DNA from: Thermoplasmata archaeon
GTDB lineage: Archaea; Thermoplasmatota; Thermoplasmata; Thermoplasmatales; GCA-001856825
Assembly (NCBI GenBank): GCA_021792355.1
Contig: JAJYUV010000005.1
Location: 32,409-96,408 of the forward strand
Length of the DNA: 64,000 nucleotides
Direction: 5' to 3'
Made by a program: the position numbers and the translations under genes. Below, one piece after another: positions 34,953-44,271 of this stretch; positions within the stretch are counted from its first letter, which is position 1, and every line of letters starts with the position of its first letter. Under the pieces are notes generated by a model that saw only the letters and a program-made list of their open reading frames with translations, did not search any database and was not told where the DNA came from.

Positions 34953-36198
34953 CTGTTGCTACGCCGTCTTTGTAGTCCAGCACTTCTATTTCGTCCCCTT
35001 CTTTAATCAACTCCGAAGATATAGCCGACCATTCTTCAGAACGGACATTCACGACCCCTTTCTTCTGCGGTCCAATTTCCGTCACTGCCTTGCCTTTCTT
35101 CCCGATTATCAGCTGGGGGCCCATCTTGACTGGCGCGGACATTACTTTTTTCCTCAAGGCGATCAGATAAACTGCTCCTATAGGAACTACTGTTGCTTCA
35201 AGCGCTATGAACGCATAATTGGTTCCATTCAAAACAGGATTTGTAGGAGACGAATAACCAACACCTATCATCATTATGAGGCCTCCCACGATGACGAGGA
35301 CAACTCCTCCCACCACTGCGAGACCATGTCCAAGTTTAATTTCTAGGAATATCAAGGCAATTCCAAGTATCATAAAGAGGATTGCAATAGGTTGAAAACT
35401 TATCAGCGTAACCCCCCAAAAACCTAGCGCAAGTGCTACAACTCCTGCCACACTTAGCGCTATTGATCCGTGGTAAATATCGAGCAGTATAGCGACTGCT
35501 CCAATCAATATCAAGAAGTCGGCAACGGTAGAATTAGAGAGGAATGATTCTAATTGTTCTACGGTGTTCTCAGTGAACTGAACCTGGGGGAGCCCTTGAT
35601 AGCCTAATTTCTGTACAACCGCAGAAAGGTTATCAGAAATTCCAGTAATCAGTCCTATTCTAGATGCGTTTTGAGCTGTATAAGCAACGTTGTGTTCGAC
35701 CATCTCATAGACCGCGGACTGATTCCACCCATGAGACTCTGCAAGCGATTCCATAAAGGCGAGAGACGCGTTAGTGACGTGTTGCTGCTCGAGTGGAGTT
35801 CCACCGATTATGTAGGGTTCTGATGGACCTATGAAACTGGAGTTTCCCATGTAGACGTAGTTGGACGATAGGGCTATGTAGGAACCTGCAGATGCGGCCA
35901 TATTCCCTGGAGGAACGTAGGTCGTAATTGTGATGCTCTTTTCTGCGGCAGTCGTGTAATTGACTATTGCAAAGCCATTCGTCAGATATCCTCCTGGAGT
36001 ATTCATTACTATTATGACTGGATCGTTGTTGGAAACTGCATACGACAGGACTTGTTGAAAATAGTCTTGAGCTCCTCGATCGACCTGGTAGTTGAAATTT
36101 ATGATCACCAAAGAGCGAGAATCCGCGTGACTCATTGGTATGGAGAATACGACCACCAGCACAAGGAATAGTAGAACCAACAGTGCGGACTTCATCAT
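34936..36198 (-). CDS. NfeD-type membrane protein with ClpP-like N-terminal domain
   Basis: Signal segment (SALLVLLFLVLVVVFSIPMS), a ClpP-class periplasm-facing serine protease domain (VIIVMNTPGGYL, AASAGSYIALSS with the Ser nucleophile), four or five membrane helices, and an OB-fold tail (IGKKGKAVTEIGPQKKGVV). 420 residues. In the archaeal homologue PH1510 a Ser-Lys dyad cuts stomatin; here no lysine is found in the stretch after the Ser where the partner lysine is expected, so catalysis is doubtful. Confidence 0.88.
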   Translation of the reverse strand: MMKSALLVLLFLVLVVVFSIPMSHADSRSLVIINFNYQVDRGAQDYFQQVLSYAVSNNDPVIIVMNTPGGYLTNGFAIVNYTTAAEKSITITTYVPPGNMAASAGSYIALSSNYVYMGNSSFIGPSEPYIIGGTPLEQQHVTNASLAFMESLAESHGWNQSAVYEMVEHNVAYTAQNASRIGLITGISDNLSAVVQKLGYQGLPQVQFTENTVEQLESFLSNSTVADFLILIGAVAILLDIYHGSIALSVAGVVALALGFWGVTLISFQPIAILFMILGIALIFLEIKLGHGLAVVGGVVLVIVGGLIMMIGVGYSSPTNPVLNGTNYAFIALEATVVPIGAVYLIALRKKVMSAPVKMGPQLIIGKKGKAVTEIGPQKKGVVNVRSEEWSAISSELIKEGDEIEVLDYKDGVATVKKIS

Positions 36199-36299
36199 TT
36201 ATAGATTTATAATAGAGAAATAAGGATTTCTCAATTGATTTTGCTTAATCAAACAAAGCTAATGTTAAGTATTTAGGTTCGATTATCAGATCGATCATT

Positions 36300-37451
36300 G
36301 TGAGTGATAAACCAACCATAAACTATGGATTAGAGGGGATTTACGTTGACGAGAGTTCCATTTCTAAGGTGGACGGGCAAAATGGTAGGTTATGGTACAG
36401 AGGGTACTCCATCGAAAACCTTGCAGAATATTCGAATTTTGAAGAGGTGTCTTACCTTCTCTTGAATGGCAAGCTACCATCAAGGAAAGAATATGATGAG
36501 TTTGCTGCAAAGCTGAAGACCAGAAGGGATCTCCCTGAAGATATCAAGAACATAATCAAGATTATGGCTCCTACTGCACATCCTATGGATGTTACGAGGA
36601 CCGCAGCATCGATGCTAGTGATGTTTGATAAAGACCCAAACAATAGGGATGGTGACTCCACTGCGGACAAAGTGATCACACTATTAGCTAAGCTCCCAAC
36701 CATCGCTGCAGCAACGGGAAGGTTCAGGGAAAAGAAGAGTTACATCTCGCCGGACAGCACGCTCGGCCACTCGGCAAATTTCCTTTATATGCTAACAGGC
36801 AAGAAACCAAACGACTTCGAGACTAAGCTGATGGACCTCATGTTCATCCTTCACGCGGAACACAGCACAAACGCTTCCACTTTTTCTGTGCTGGTGACTG
36901 CTTCTACCCTCGCAGATGTCTATGCGGCTACAACCACAGGCATTGGAACTTTAAAAGGACCGCTTCACGGAGGGGCTGATGAGGCTGCGCTAAACATGAT
37001 GAACGCTATAGGCGACCCAAATAACACGGAGAAATACATCGAAGAAGCTCTGGAAGGCAAGCAGAGAATCATGGGATTCGGCCATAGGGTGTACAAGACG
37101 TACGACCCAAGAGCGAAACTTGTCAGGAGCTATCTAGAGGAGAGCCTTACAAAGGAACCTTCTGACGAGGTAAAGAGACTCCTTCAAATTGTCTTGAGAG
37201 CAGAGAAGATGATGACTGACAAATTAGGTAAAACTAAAGGAATTTGGCCAAATATTGACTTTTTTGCAGGACCACTGTACAGAGTCTTAGGCATCGACGC
37301 TCACTTGTTCACCCCCATATTCGTAGCCTCTAGAATGTCTGGCTGGGGAGCTCATATAATAGAATACTGGCACAACAACAAACTAGTGAGACCCGTTGAA
37401 TGGTACACCGGCCAACTGGATCTCCCTTACGTGCCGATTGGCGAGAGGTAG
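36300..37451 (+). CDS. gltA: Citrate synthase
   Basis: Condenses oxaloacetate and acetyl-CoA. GLEGIYVDESSISKVDG at the N-terminus, FILHAEHSTNASTF (His), GPLHGGADEAALNM (His) and IMGFGHRVYKTYDPRA (His/Asp region) are in order. 383 residues, GTG start at 36300 preceded by AT-rich promoter. Confidence 0.97.
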   Translation: MSDKPTINYGLEGIYVDESSISKVDGQNGRLWYRGYSIENLAEYSNFEEVSYLLLNGKLPSRKEYDEFAAKLKTRRDLPEDIKNIIKIMAPTAHPMDVTRTAASMLVMFDKDPNNRDGDSTADKVITLLAKLPTIAAATGRFREKKSYISPDSTLGHSANFLYMLTGKKPNDFETKLMDLMFILHAEHSTNASTFSVLVTASTLADVYAATTTGIGTLKGPLHGGADEAALNMMNAIGDPNNTEKYIEEALEGKQRIMGFGHRVYKTYDPRAKLVRSYLEESLTKEPSDEVKRLLQIVLRAEKMMTDKLGKTKGIWPNIDFFAGPLYRVLGIDAHLFTPIFVASRMSGWGAHIIEYWHNNKLVRPVEWYTGQLDLPYVPIGER

Positions 37452-37551
37452 AGCTAAGACTGCAATTCTAAGGTGTGTCATCAAGAACGTGTTGTCATCT
37501 CCACTCGACTTGGTGAAAGGTTTAACTACCTTCTTTTCATAGCCCTCCTAC

Positions 37552-37935
37552 ATGGCCATATATCACGGAAGAGCGAGTGTTAAGATAAGCGGAGGAAAAC
37601 TCAGGTCAAACAGACACAAGAAGAGATTTGAACTTGGTAATGAACCCACACTGACCGTACTAGGAAGTACTAAAAGGAAACAGGTAAGAGGTATGGGCGG
37701 AAACAGTAAATCAGTGCTTCTCAGCGGGAACGAAGTCAATGTCACGAATCCAAAAGATGGAGTGACAAAAAGGGTAAAGGTCCTGAACGTCAAAGAAAAC
37801 ATTGCAGATCCACACTTTGCTCAGAGAAACATCATCACAAAGGGTGCCATAGTGGTGACAGAACTGGGAAATGCAAGGATAACGTCTAGGCCTGGGCAGA
37901 GCGGAAGAATTAACGCAGTCCTAATCAAGAAATGA
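37552..37935 (+). CDS. rps8e: Ribosomal protein S8e
   Basis: Small-subunit protein shared by archaea and eukaryotes. YHGRASVKISGGKLRSNRHK, KRFELGNEPTL and ITKGAIVVTELGNARITSRP are diagnostic. 127 residues. The stop overlaps the ATG of srp19 (ATGA). Confidence 0.97.
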   Translation: MAIYHGRASVKISGGKLRSNRHKKRFELGNEPTLTVLGSTKRKQVRGMGGNSKSVLLSGNEVNVTNPKDGVTKRVKVLNVKENIADPHFAQRNIITKGAIVVTELGNARITSRPGQSGRINAVLIKK

Positions 37936-38183
37936 AGCGAATCCTCTGGGAAACGTATTTTGATACCTCGGTCACAAGAAAAATGGGGAGAAGGGTAAAG
38001 AAGAACTTCCCCTCCCACAAGCTGTTCGACGTACTGAAATCAATGAATTTGGACTTCAGCGTCGTGGAGGCAAAATATCCAAAGTCCCCCTCAAAACCCG
38101 TTAAAAGAATAGAAGTGGAATGGGAAGGTAGCAAAGAAGGATTAATAAAAAAAATAGAATCCAGTGTCTCTAGTGAGTCTTGA
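37932..38183 (+). CDS. srp19: Signal recognition particle 19 kDa protein
   Basis: Binds helices 6 and 8 of the 7S RNA (encoded at 21771-22080) so SRP54 can join. LWETYFDTSVTRKMGRRVKK matches the family N-terminus, with VVEAKYPKSP following. 83 residues, typical for archaea. Coupled to rps8e; its 3' end overlaps the convergent GTPase gene by 14 bases. Confidence 0.93.
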   Translation: MKRILWETYFDTSVTRKMGRRVKKNFPSHKLFDVLKSMNLDFSVVEAKYPKSPSKPVKRIEVEWEGSKEGLIKKIESSVSSES

Positions 38184-39489
38184 CAAACTTAGCGAGAATA
38201 TCCGTTAGATCCGGTTTACCGATCTCCTGAAGCTCATATTTTACGTTTATCAGGGGCTTGTTTATCTTCACGACTTTCGTGAGGTCAATTGGAGTCCCTG
38301 ATACAACAACATCTGCAGGAGTTGCATTTATTGTCGCCTCTAGGTCCTTGACCTGTTTTGGAGAGTATCCCATAGCAGGCAGATAGTTGTGTATCTGTTT
38401 GTACTTCTCATAAACTCCCTTTATAGTCCCCTTCGCGTATTCCTTGGCATCTACAAGCTCTGATGCACCATACTTTATTGAGAATAGCACCGCTGCGCCG
38501 TAGCTCATTTCTCCGTGAGTAAGCGTGGGACCGTCCTCAATTGCCAGTACCTTCTTCCCTCTCACCTTTTCGGAGTCTTCACTGAAGAACGGCGATGCTC
38601 CGTCCACCACTATAGCCTTCGGGTTAAATTTTCTAATGTTGTCCCTGACTATGTTAATGTTCTCCAGAGTCGCTGTTTCTTCCTTGTTGATGACAATCAC
38701 ATCTGCAGACCTCAGGTTGACCTCCCCTGGATGATATTTTATCTCGTGTCCTGCCCTGTGCGGATCCGCGACTACGATCTGTAGATCGCTCTTGTAGAAG
38801 GAAAAGTCATTATTTCCTCCGTCCCACAATACTATGTCTCCTTCTTTCTCTGCCTGCCTGAGAATAGCCTCGTAGTCAACCCCCGCATATATGATGACAT
38901 TCCTTTTAATGTGAGGTTCATATTCTTCTCTTTCTTCGATCGTGCATTTCTGTTTAACCAAATCATCCATCGTTGCAAATCTTTGAACTTTCTGTTCAAG
39001 CAAATTTCCGTACGGCATCGGATGCCTTATTGCGACCACCTTCTTGCCCATACCTGTGAGTATATCTTCGACTCTCCTGGTAGTCTGTGACTTTCCAGAT
39101 CCAGTCCTAACTGCACATATGGATATGAGTGGTTTCTTACTTTTGACTTGAGTATCTTTTGGTCCTAGAAGGAGGTAGTTCGCTCCCGCAGCAAGGACCT
39201 CTGATCCCTTGTGCATTACGTATTCATGCGGTACGTCAGAATAAGAGAATACCACCAAGTCAACTTTCTTATCCTTTATCAGTTTCGTTAGATCGGATTC
39301 AGGGTAAATCGGTATACCCTTCGGGTACAACTTTCCTGCTAGTTCCTTCGGATAAGTCCTTCCTTCTATGTTGGGTATCTGTGTTGCCGTGAATCCAACA
39401 ACGTTGTATTCCTTCCTATCCCTGAAGTACGTGTTGAAATTGTGGAAGTCACGACCTGCTGCCCCCATAATTAAGACATTTTGGGTCAT
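38170..39489 (-). CDS. Cyclic 2,3-diphosphoglycerate synthetase-like GTPase
   Basis: P-loop enzyme related to the cDPG synthetase of Methanothermus. Rossmann start MGAAGRDFHNFNTYF, P-loop AVRTGSGKSQTTRRV near residue 130 and VLWDGGNNDFSFYKSD. 439 residues. Many archaea without cDPG have this family, so another metabolic role is possible. Confidence 0.85.
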   Translation of the reverse strand: MTQNVLIMGAAGRDFHNFNTYFRDRKEYNVVGFTATQIPNIEGRTYPKELAGKLYPKGIPIYPESDLTKLIKDKKVDLVVFSYSDVPHEYVMHKGSEVLAAGANYLLLGPKDTQVKSKKPLISICAVRTGSGKSQTTRRVEDILTGMGKKVVAIRHPMPYGNLLEQKVQRFATMDDLVKQKCTIEEREEYEPHIKRNVIIYAGVDYEAILRQAEKEGDIVLWDGGNNDFSFYKSDLQIVVADPHRAGHEIKYHPGEVNLRSADVIVINKEETATLENINIVRDNIRKFNPKAIVVDGASPFFSEDSEKVRGKKVLAIEDGPTLTHGEMSYGAAVLFSIKYGASELVDAKEYAKGTIKGVYEKYKQIHNYLPAMGYSPKQVKDLEATINATPADVVVSGTPIDLTKVVKINKPLINVKYELQEIGKPDLTDILAKFVKTH

Positions 39490-39595
39490 ATAATCTCTCT
39501 CCCTTATCGGTTGAAAAGATTTATTTTTTCCTCAGGTCTTTTACTGTATAACGGGAAATCAGAAACAGTTAAGAATGATCTTGGAATGTATTTAA

Positions 39596-40534
39596 GTGGT
39601 AAGCAGCCCAGAAACTTTTTATCAGAATGAGCTGAACGACTCGAGTCTGTACCAAAAGATTTCAAGGAGAATAATGACTTCATTAAGGAAGAGCGCTAGA
39701 AACGAGAGTATTGCAAAAAAATTGGCCGAGCTGTCAGAGATTGAATCCAGACACGCAGCATTCTGGGCTGAAATGATAAGAAAGAGGGGAATGACGCCTC
39801 CTCCATACAGGAAGAGAAGCCCTGGGTATTATCATTATATAGGCTTCCTGCAAAGAATATTCGGTGTGTCTTTCTTGGTCCGTTACCTTGAGAGAGGGGA
39901 GGAGGATGCTATCAGAGAATACTCTGAGTATATCGAGAAAGAATCGAGGGACGAGTGGGAAAAGGAACAGCTGAACAAGATTCTCAAAGACGAAAGGGAG
40001 CACGAGGATGCTTTCATTCAAATGAGCACAGAGTTGAAGGGAAATTCAGAATCAGTACGGGACGCAATTTACGGCATGTCGGATGGACTAATCGAGGTCC
40101 TTGCAAGTGTTGCTGGCCTCACTGGAGTTTTCATCAACAATATATTTGTAGCTGTAGGAGGCATCGTGTTCGGTGCCTCGGGGCTCGTTTCCATGACAAT
40201 AGGAGCATATCTCTCAGAGCGAGCGAAAAGCCAGATAGATGCATCGAAAACCCATAGAGCAGCAACTGCAGCCGGAAATACTGCTCTATACTACTTCATA
40301 GGAGCAGTTGTCCCCATAGCACCGTTCTTTTTCTTCCAGAGATATACGGCCCTTGCAACTTCATTCGTCCTTGTTATGATAGTAGATGGAATAGTAACAT
40401 CAGTTATTTCGATTCAGTCCAACGGAAGACTCGGCAAAGACCTCCTGAGATCTCTTGGACTAGTGACCCTGGGATTTGTGGCAACGTTCGCCATCGGTCT
40501 AGTCGCTCACCACTTCATCGGGTATCTTGGATGA
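39596..40534 (+). CDS. Rubrerythrin-like/VIT1 fusion, putative iron or manganese transporter
   Basis: Residues ~5-150 form a ferritin-like four-helix domain (ELSEIESRHAAFWAEM, EREHEDAF-like KDEREHEDAFIQM with di-iron Glu/His). Residues ~155-312 are a VIT1/CCC1 transporter domain (DAIYGMSDGLIEVLASVAGL, FGASGLVSMTIGAYLSERA). The fusion, known in prokaryotes, probably detects or oxidises iron before membrane transport. GTG start. Confidence 0.9.
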   Translation: MVSSPETFYQNELNDSSLYQKISRRIMTSLRKSARNESIAKKLAELSEIESRHAAFWAEMIRKRGMTPPPYRKRSPGYYHYIGFLQRIFGVSFLVRYLERGEEDAIREYSEYIEKESRDEWEKEQLNKILKDEREHEDAFIQMSTELKGNSESVRDAIYGMSDGLIEVLASVAGLTGVFINNIFVAVGGIVFGASGLVSMTIGAYLSERAKSQIDASKTHRAATAAGNTALYYFIGAVVPIAPFFFFQRYTALATSFVLVMIVDGIVTSVISIQSNGRLGKDLLRSLGLVTLGFVATFAIGLVAHHFIGYLG

Positions 40535-40999
40535 TTAACGCTTGTACTTTCCCATACTTTCTGCCTGAGCAAGTATCTTGCCTTCCATGGCTCTTAAAAG
40601 TTTATCTCTAGTAACAACCCCTTCTACATTGAGCGAACTGCTCAGTGCAAACAGTTTGAAGAAATAACGATGAAACCCATGTCCCCTTGGGGGGCAAGGT
40701 CCATCGTACCCTACATTACCAAAATCGTTTTTTCCCTGCAGATAGCCTTCAGAAGTTCTAGTTGCCTTTTCGATATTGCTCCTTAACATTGAAACATTAG
40801 GATTAATATTGAAAATTACCCAGTGAACGAATAGACCTATTGGTGCATCTGGATCCTCAACTATCAATGCTAGAGACTTTGCATCTTTTGGAGCTTCCTT
40901 AATAAATATCTGAGGCGAGTAATTCCTGCCATCACACGTGAGGTCTACAGGTATATCACCCCCATTCTTGATACCGTTTACTTCTATGTTGAGCGCCAT
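40535..40999 (-). CDS. PEBP/YbhB (Raf-kinase-inhibitor-like) protein
   Basis: Small beta protein of the YbhB/YbcL group. Key motifs: DLTCDGRNYSPQI, LIVEDPDAPIGLFVHWVIFN and GPCPPRGHGFHRYFFKLFAL. 154 residues, no signal peptide. It directly abuts the stop of the VIT1 gene tail-to-tail. Function in archaea is unknown. Confidence 0.93.
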   Translation of the reverse strand: MALNIEVNGIKNGGDIPVDLTCDGRNYSPQIFIKEAPKDAKSLALIVEDPDAPIGLFVHWVIFNINPNVSMLRSNIEKATRTSEGYLQGKNDFGNVGYDGPCPPRGHGFHRYFFKLFALSSSLNVEGVVTRDKLLRAMEGKILAQAESMGKYKR

Positions 41000-41111
41000 A
41001 ATAATGCATGCAAGTATCGATAGAAGTATTTTCCTTAACAGTTAGGATATATTCCGTTCTTCTATGGATTTCATTCAATAATGGTTTTATGAGGCGTCAC
41101 TATTACTCAAG

Positions 41112-42260
41112 GTGCCAGAAGATAACTTTATAGTCACTCCCTGGGAAGTCACAGGTAAGGTCGACTACGAAAAATTGATACAACAATTCGGAACACAGAA
41201 GATATCAGAGAGCATAGTGAAGGAGATTTCTAAAATTTCTATGGGAAGGATGCACGTAATGCTTCGCAGAAACATATTTTTCTCCCACAGAGATCTCGAT
41301 CTGATCTTAAGGGATTATCGGGAAGGAAAGGGTTTTTTCCTTTACACGGGCAGAGCTCCTTCACTTGGAATGCACATCGGTCATCTGGTCCCTTTCTTGT
41401 TCACCAAGTGGCTGCAAGACGTCTTCGGTGTCAACGTCTACATTGAGATAACTGACGATGAGAAATTCATGCGGAATCAAGAATACACGCTGAAACAAAC
41501 TTCCGAATGGGCCTATCAGAACATTCTGGACATAATCGCTGTCGGGTTCAATCCGGACAAAACTTTCATCTTTAAGGACACAGAATACATAAGAAACATG
41601 TACCCCCTGGTAACTGCAATTGCAAAGAAATTGAATTTTTCTCAGGTAAAGGCCACTTTCGGGTTGGATGCTTCGTCCAACATAGGCATCCTGTTTTATC
41701 CCGCTATACAGATCGTACCTACAATGTTCGAAAAGAAAAGATGTTTGATTCCTGCTGCTATAGATCAAGACCCATACTGGAGATTACAGAGAGATCTAGC
41801 GGAATCCCTCGGATTTCACAAAGCAGCTGAGATACACAGCAAATTCCTTCCTCCACTCGCAAGCTCGGATGGTAAGATGAGTTCATCAATACCGGAATCG
41901 GCAGTCTATCTATCAGATTCCCCAAAGACTGTCGAGAAAAAAATTATGAAGTATGCCTTTTCAGGGGGTCAGGCCACGACTGAGCTTCAGAGGAAACTTG
42001 GGGCTAACTTGAGCGTGGACGTACCGTACCAGTGGCTCTATTACCTCTTTGAGGAAGATGATGACAAAATGCAAAAGATCTCCAACGAATATTCAAGCGG
42101 AAAGATGCTAACTGGAGAAATCAAGAAGATTCTTGCACAAAAAGTCAACGAGTTACTGGATGAACACAGGAAGAGGAGAGAGACAAGCGAAAAGGAGTAC
42201 TCTAAATTCCTCTATGAAGGCAAACTGGCAAAACAAATGTGGGAGAAGATTCACTTCTAG
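41112..42260 (+). CDS. trpS: Tryptophan--tRNA ligase
   Basis: Class I aminoacyl-tRNA synthetase. HIGH-type motif GRAPSLGMHIGHLVPF near residue 80, tryptophan pocket VYIEITDDEKFM, and KMSKS-type SDGKMSSSIPESA. Archaeal/eukaryal type; 382 residues, GTG start at 41112. Confidence 0.96.
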   Translation: MPEDNFIVTPWEVTGKVDYEKLIQQFGTQKISESIVKEISKISMGRMHVMLRRNIFFSHRDLDLILRDYREGKGFFLYTGRAPSLGMHIGHLVPFLFTKWLQDVFGVNVYIEITDDEKFMRNQEYTLKQTSEWAYQNILDIIAVGFNPDKTFIFKDTEYIRNMYPLVTAIAKKLNFSQVKATFGLDASSNIGILFYPAIQIVPTMFEKKRCLIPAAIDQDPYWRLQRDLAESLGFHKAAEIHSKFLPPLASSDGKMSSSIPESAVYLSDSPKTVEKKIMKYAFSGGQATTELQRKLGANLSVDVPYQWLYYLFEEDDDKMQKISNEYSSGKMLTGEIKKILAQKVNELLDEHRKRRETSEKEYSKFLYEGKLAKQMWEKIHF

Positions 42261-42290
42261 GCGTTTTTGGATGATAGCAATTGATTATGA

Positions 42291-44243
42291 CTAGACTTCC
42301 TTTCTCTTCATCGTCCTAGCAAACTCCAGGTACTCTTTCAGAGATTCTGGGTTTGCCATTGAACCTATATTCATTGCCTTTTCAGGAGGAAATCCCATTA
42401 GTAGTTTTTTCAAAGGCACCTCCATCTTCTTCCCATTAATTGTCCTAGGTACTTGCGATACTCTGATGATCTCGTCAGGTACATGCCTCGGTGAAAGACC
42501 TACCTTCAGTCTCTCTACTATTTTCCTCCTGATCTGATCAAAATCTTTTGACCGGTCAGTAACTACAAAGAGCGGCATGTAGTACTCTCCTCCTTCCATT
42601 TCTATCCCTACAATTATGCTGTCCTTAATCTCGTCAATTCCGTCTAGGACCCCGTAAATTTCCGCTGTCCCAATCCTTATTCCCTTCCTCTTTAGAGTAG
42701 AATCTGAACGACCGTATATAATGGCAGATCCCTCTGTGGTAAGGTACAGCCAGTCCCCATGTCTCCAAATTCCTGGGTACTTAGAAAAATATGTCTCCTT
42801 CAATTTTTCACCATCATCGTTCCAAAGAAAGATGGGCATTGAAGGCATAGGTTTCCCTATAACTAGCTCCCCCACCTGTTCTATTACGGAATTTCCATCA
42901 TCATCGAATGAATGAACATCTGCTCCAAGGTCTATGCACTGTAATTCTCCTTCGACAACAGGAAGACAGGGGCACCCTCCAAGAAAAGCGGTGCAAAGAT
43001 CCGTCCCCCCACTGATTGAAGCAAGCCACACATCCTTCTTTATGCCCTCATATACATATCGAAACGCTTCTTTCGAAAGAGGGGAACCAGTCGAAGCTAT
43101 CGCAAAGAGATTTCTTAGAGGATATCTGTCAATTACCCTTACTTTCTCTTTCATCATGTAGGAGAGATATGCGGCGCTCGTGCCAAAGAAAGAGATTTTA
43201 TTTTGATCCGCGATCTTCCAGAGAGAATAGTCATCTGGATGAGTCGTGCTTCCATCGTAAAGAACGGCTGTCGCTCCCGTCGCGATCGAGCTTACGAGAA
43301 CATTCCACATCATCCATCCTGTGGTAGTATACCAGAAGAATCTTTCCCCTTTGTTCATGTTGTAGTGCAGTCCTAGAAGTTTCAGATGCTCCAGCAGAAT
43401 GCCTCCCTGGCTGTGGACTATTGCCTTGGGAGGCCCCGTGGTCCCTGAGGAATAGAGTATCCACAACGGATGATCAAATGGGACCCTGTCAAAAATAGGA
43501 TCCTTCCTATCATTGACTATTGAGGCAATTGGTATAGAGTCACGTATCCTTTTCCGATCGGCATCCCCGAGTATGATCACCTTCTTGATACTTGGGATAT
43601 TTTCAACGACCTTTTTTGTGACCTCGGTTTTGTCGAACCTTTTTCCATTGTAAGTATAGCTATCGGGTGCAAACAGTACCTTCGGAGTTATTTGCTTAAA
43701 TCTGTCTAGAATTGCCTCTGGACCGAAGTCTGGTGACGAGCTAGACCAGATTGCTCCTAATGCGGCGGTCGCGTAGAGCGCTTCCATTGCCTCAGGGACA
43801 TTTGGCAGAAATGAAGCTACTCTGTCCCCTCTTTCTACCCCCAAATCCGCCAGAAAACTTTGAATTGCCCCAGCTTCGTGCATGAATTCCGTTCTCGAAA
43901 CCGTTCTCTTTTCTCCAGATTCGTTAAGAAAAATAACGAGCTCTTCCTGATCCGCAAGGGTCAAATTGTTTTCTGCATAGTTTAGCTTCAGCCCCTCGAA
44001 CCAGCGAGTTCCTGGCATCCTGTCTGAGCTCATCACTCTTGTATATTCTCCCTCACTCTTTATCTTAAAATAATGAAGAATAGATTCCCAGAAGTCGGAT
44101 GTGTTTTGAGTCGACCATCTTCTGAGTTCCTCGTAACCCTTGAACTCTTTCCCGTAAGTAGCATTAACCCAGTCTCTGTACTTCTGTAAGTTTGATCTTT
44201 CACAGAATTTTTCAGATTCCCAGAGGATGTTTCTATCTGTCAC
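42291..44243 (-). CDS. Acetoacetyl-CoA synthetase
   Basis: ANL-family acyl-CoA ligase that activates acetoacetate with ATP and CoA. P-loop-like ILYSSGTTGPPKAIVHSQGG, GWMMWNVLVSS, the A5 region GGTDLCTAFLGGCPCLP, and the C-terminal swivel lysine in TINGKKMEVPLKKLL. 650 residues with the AACS-type N-terminus (YRDWVNATYGKEFKGYEELR). The GGTDLC and extended length favour acetoacetate over acetate. Confidence 0.92.
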   Translation of the reverse strand: MTDRNILWESEKFCERSNLQKYRDWVNATYGKEFKGYEELRRWSTQNTSDFWESILHYFKIKSEGEYTRVMSSDRMPGTRWFEGLKLNYAENNLTLADQEELVIFLNESGEKRTVSRTEFMHEAGAIQSFLADLGVERGDRVASFLPNVPEAMEALYATAALGAIWSSSSPDFGPEAILDRFKQITPKVLFAPDSYTYNGKRFDKTEVTKKVVENIPSIKKVIILGDADRKRIRDSIPIASIVNDRKDPIFDRVPFDHPLWILYSSGTTGPPKAIVHSQGGILLEHLKLLGLHYNMNKGERFFWYTTTGWMMWNVLVSSIATGATAVLYDGSTTHPDDYSLWKIADQNKISFFGTSAAYLSYMMKEKVRVIDRYPLRNLFAIASTGSPLSKEAFRYVYEGIKKDVWLASISGGTDLCTAFLGGCPCLPVVEGELQCIDLGADVHSFDDDGNSVIEQVGELVIGKPMPSMPIFLWNDDGEKLKETYFSKYPGIWRHGDWLYLTTEGSAIIYGRSDSTLKRKGIRIGTAEIYGVLDGIDEIKDSIIVGIEMEGGEYYMPLFVVTDRSKDFDQIRRKIVERLKVGLSPRHVPDEIIRVSQVPRTINGKKMEVPLKKLLMGFPPEKAMNIGSMANPESLKEYLEFARTMKRKEV

Positions 44244-44271
44244 AGACGTTCAAAGAATATTCGACAATGAA

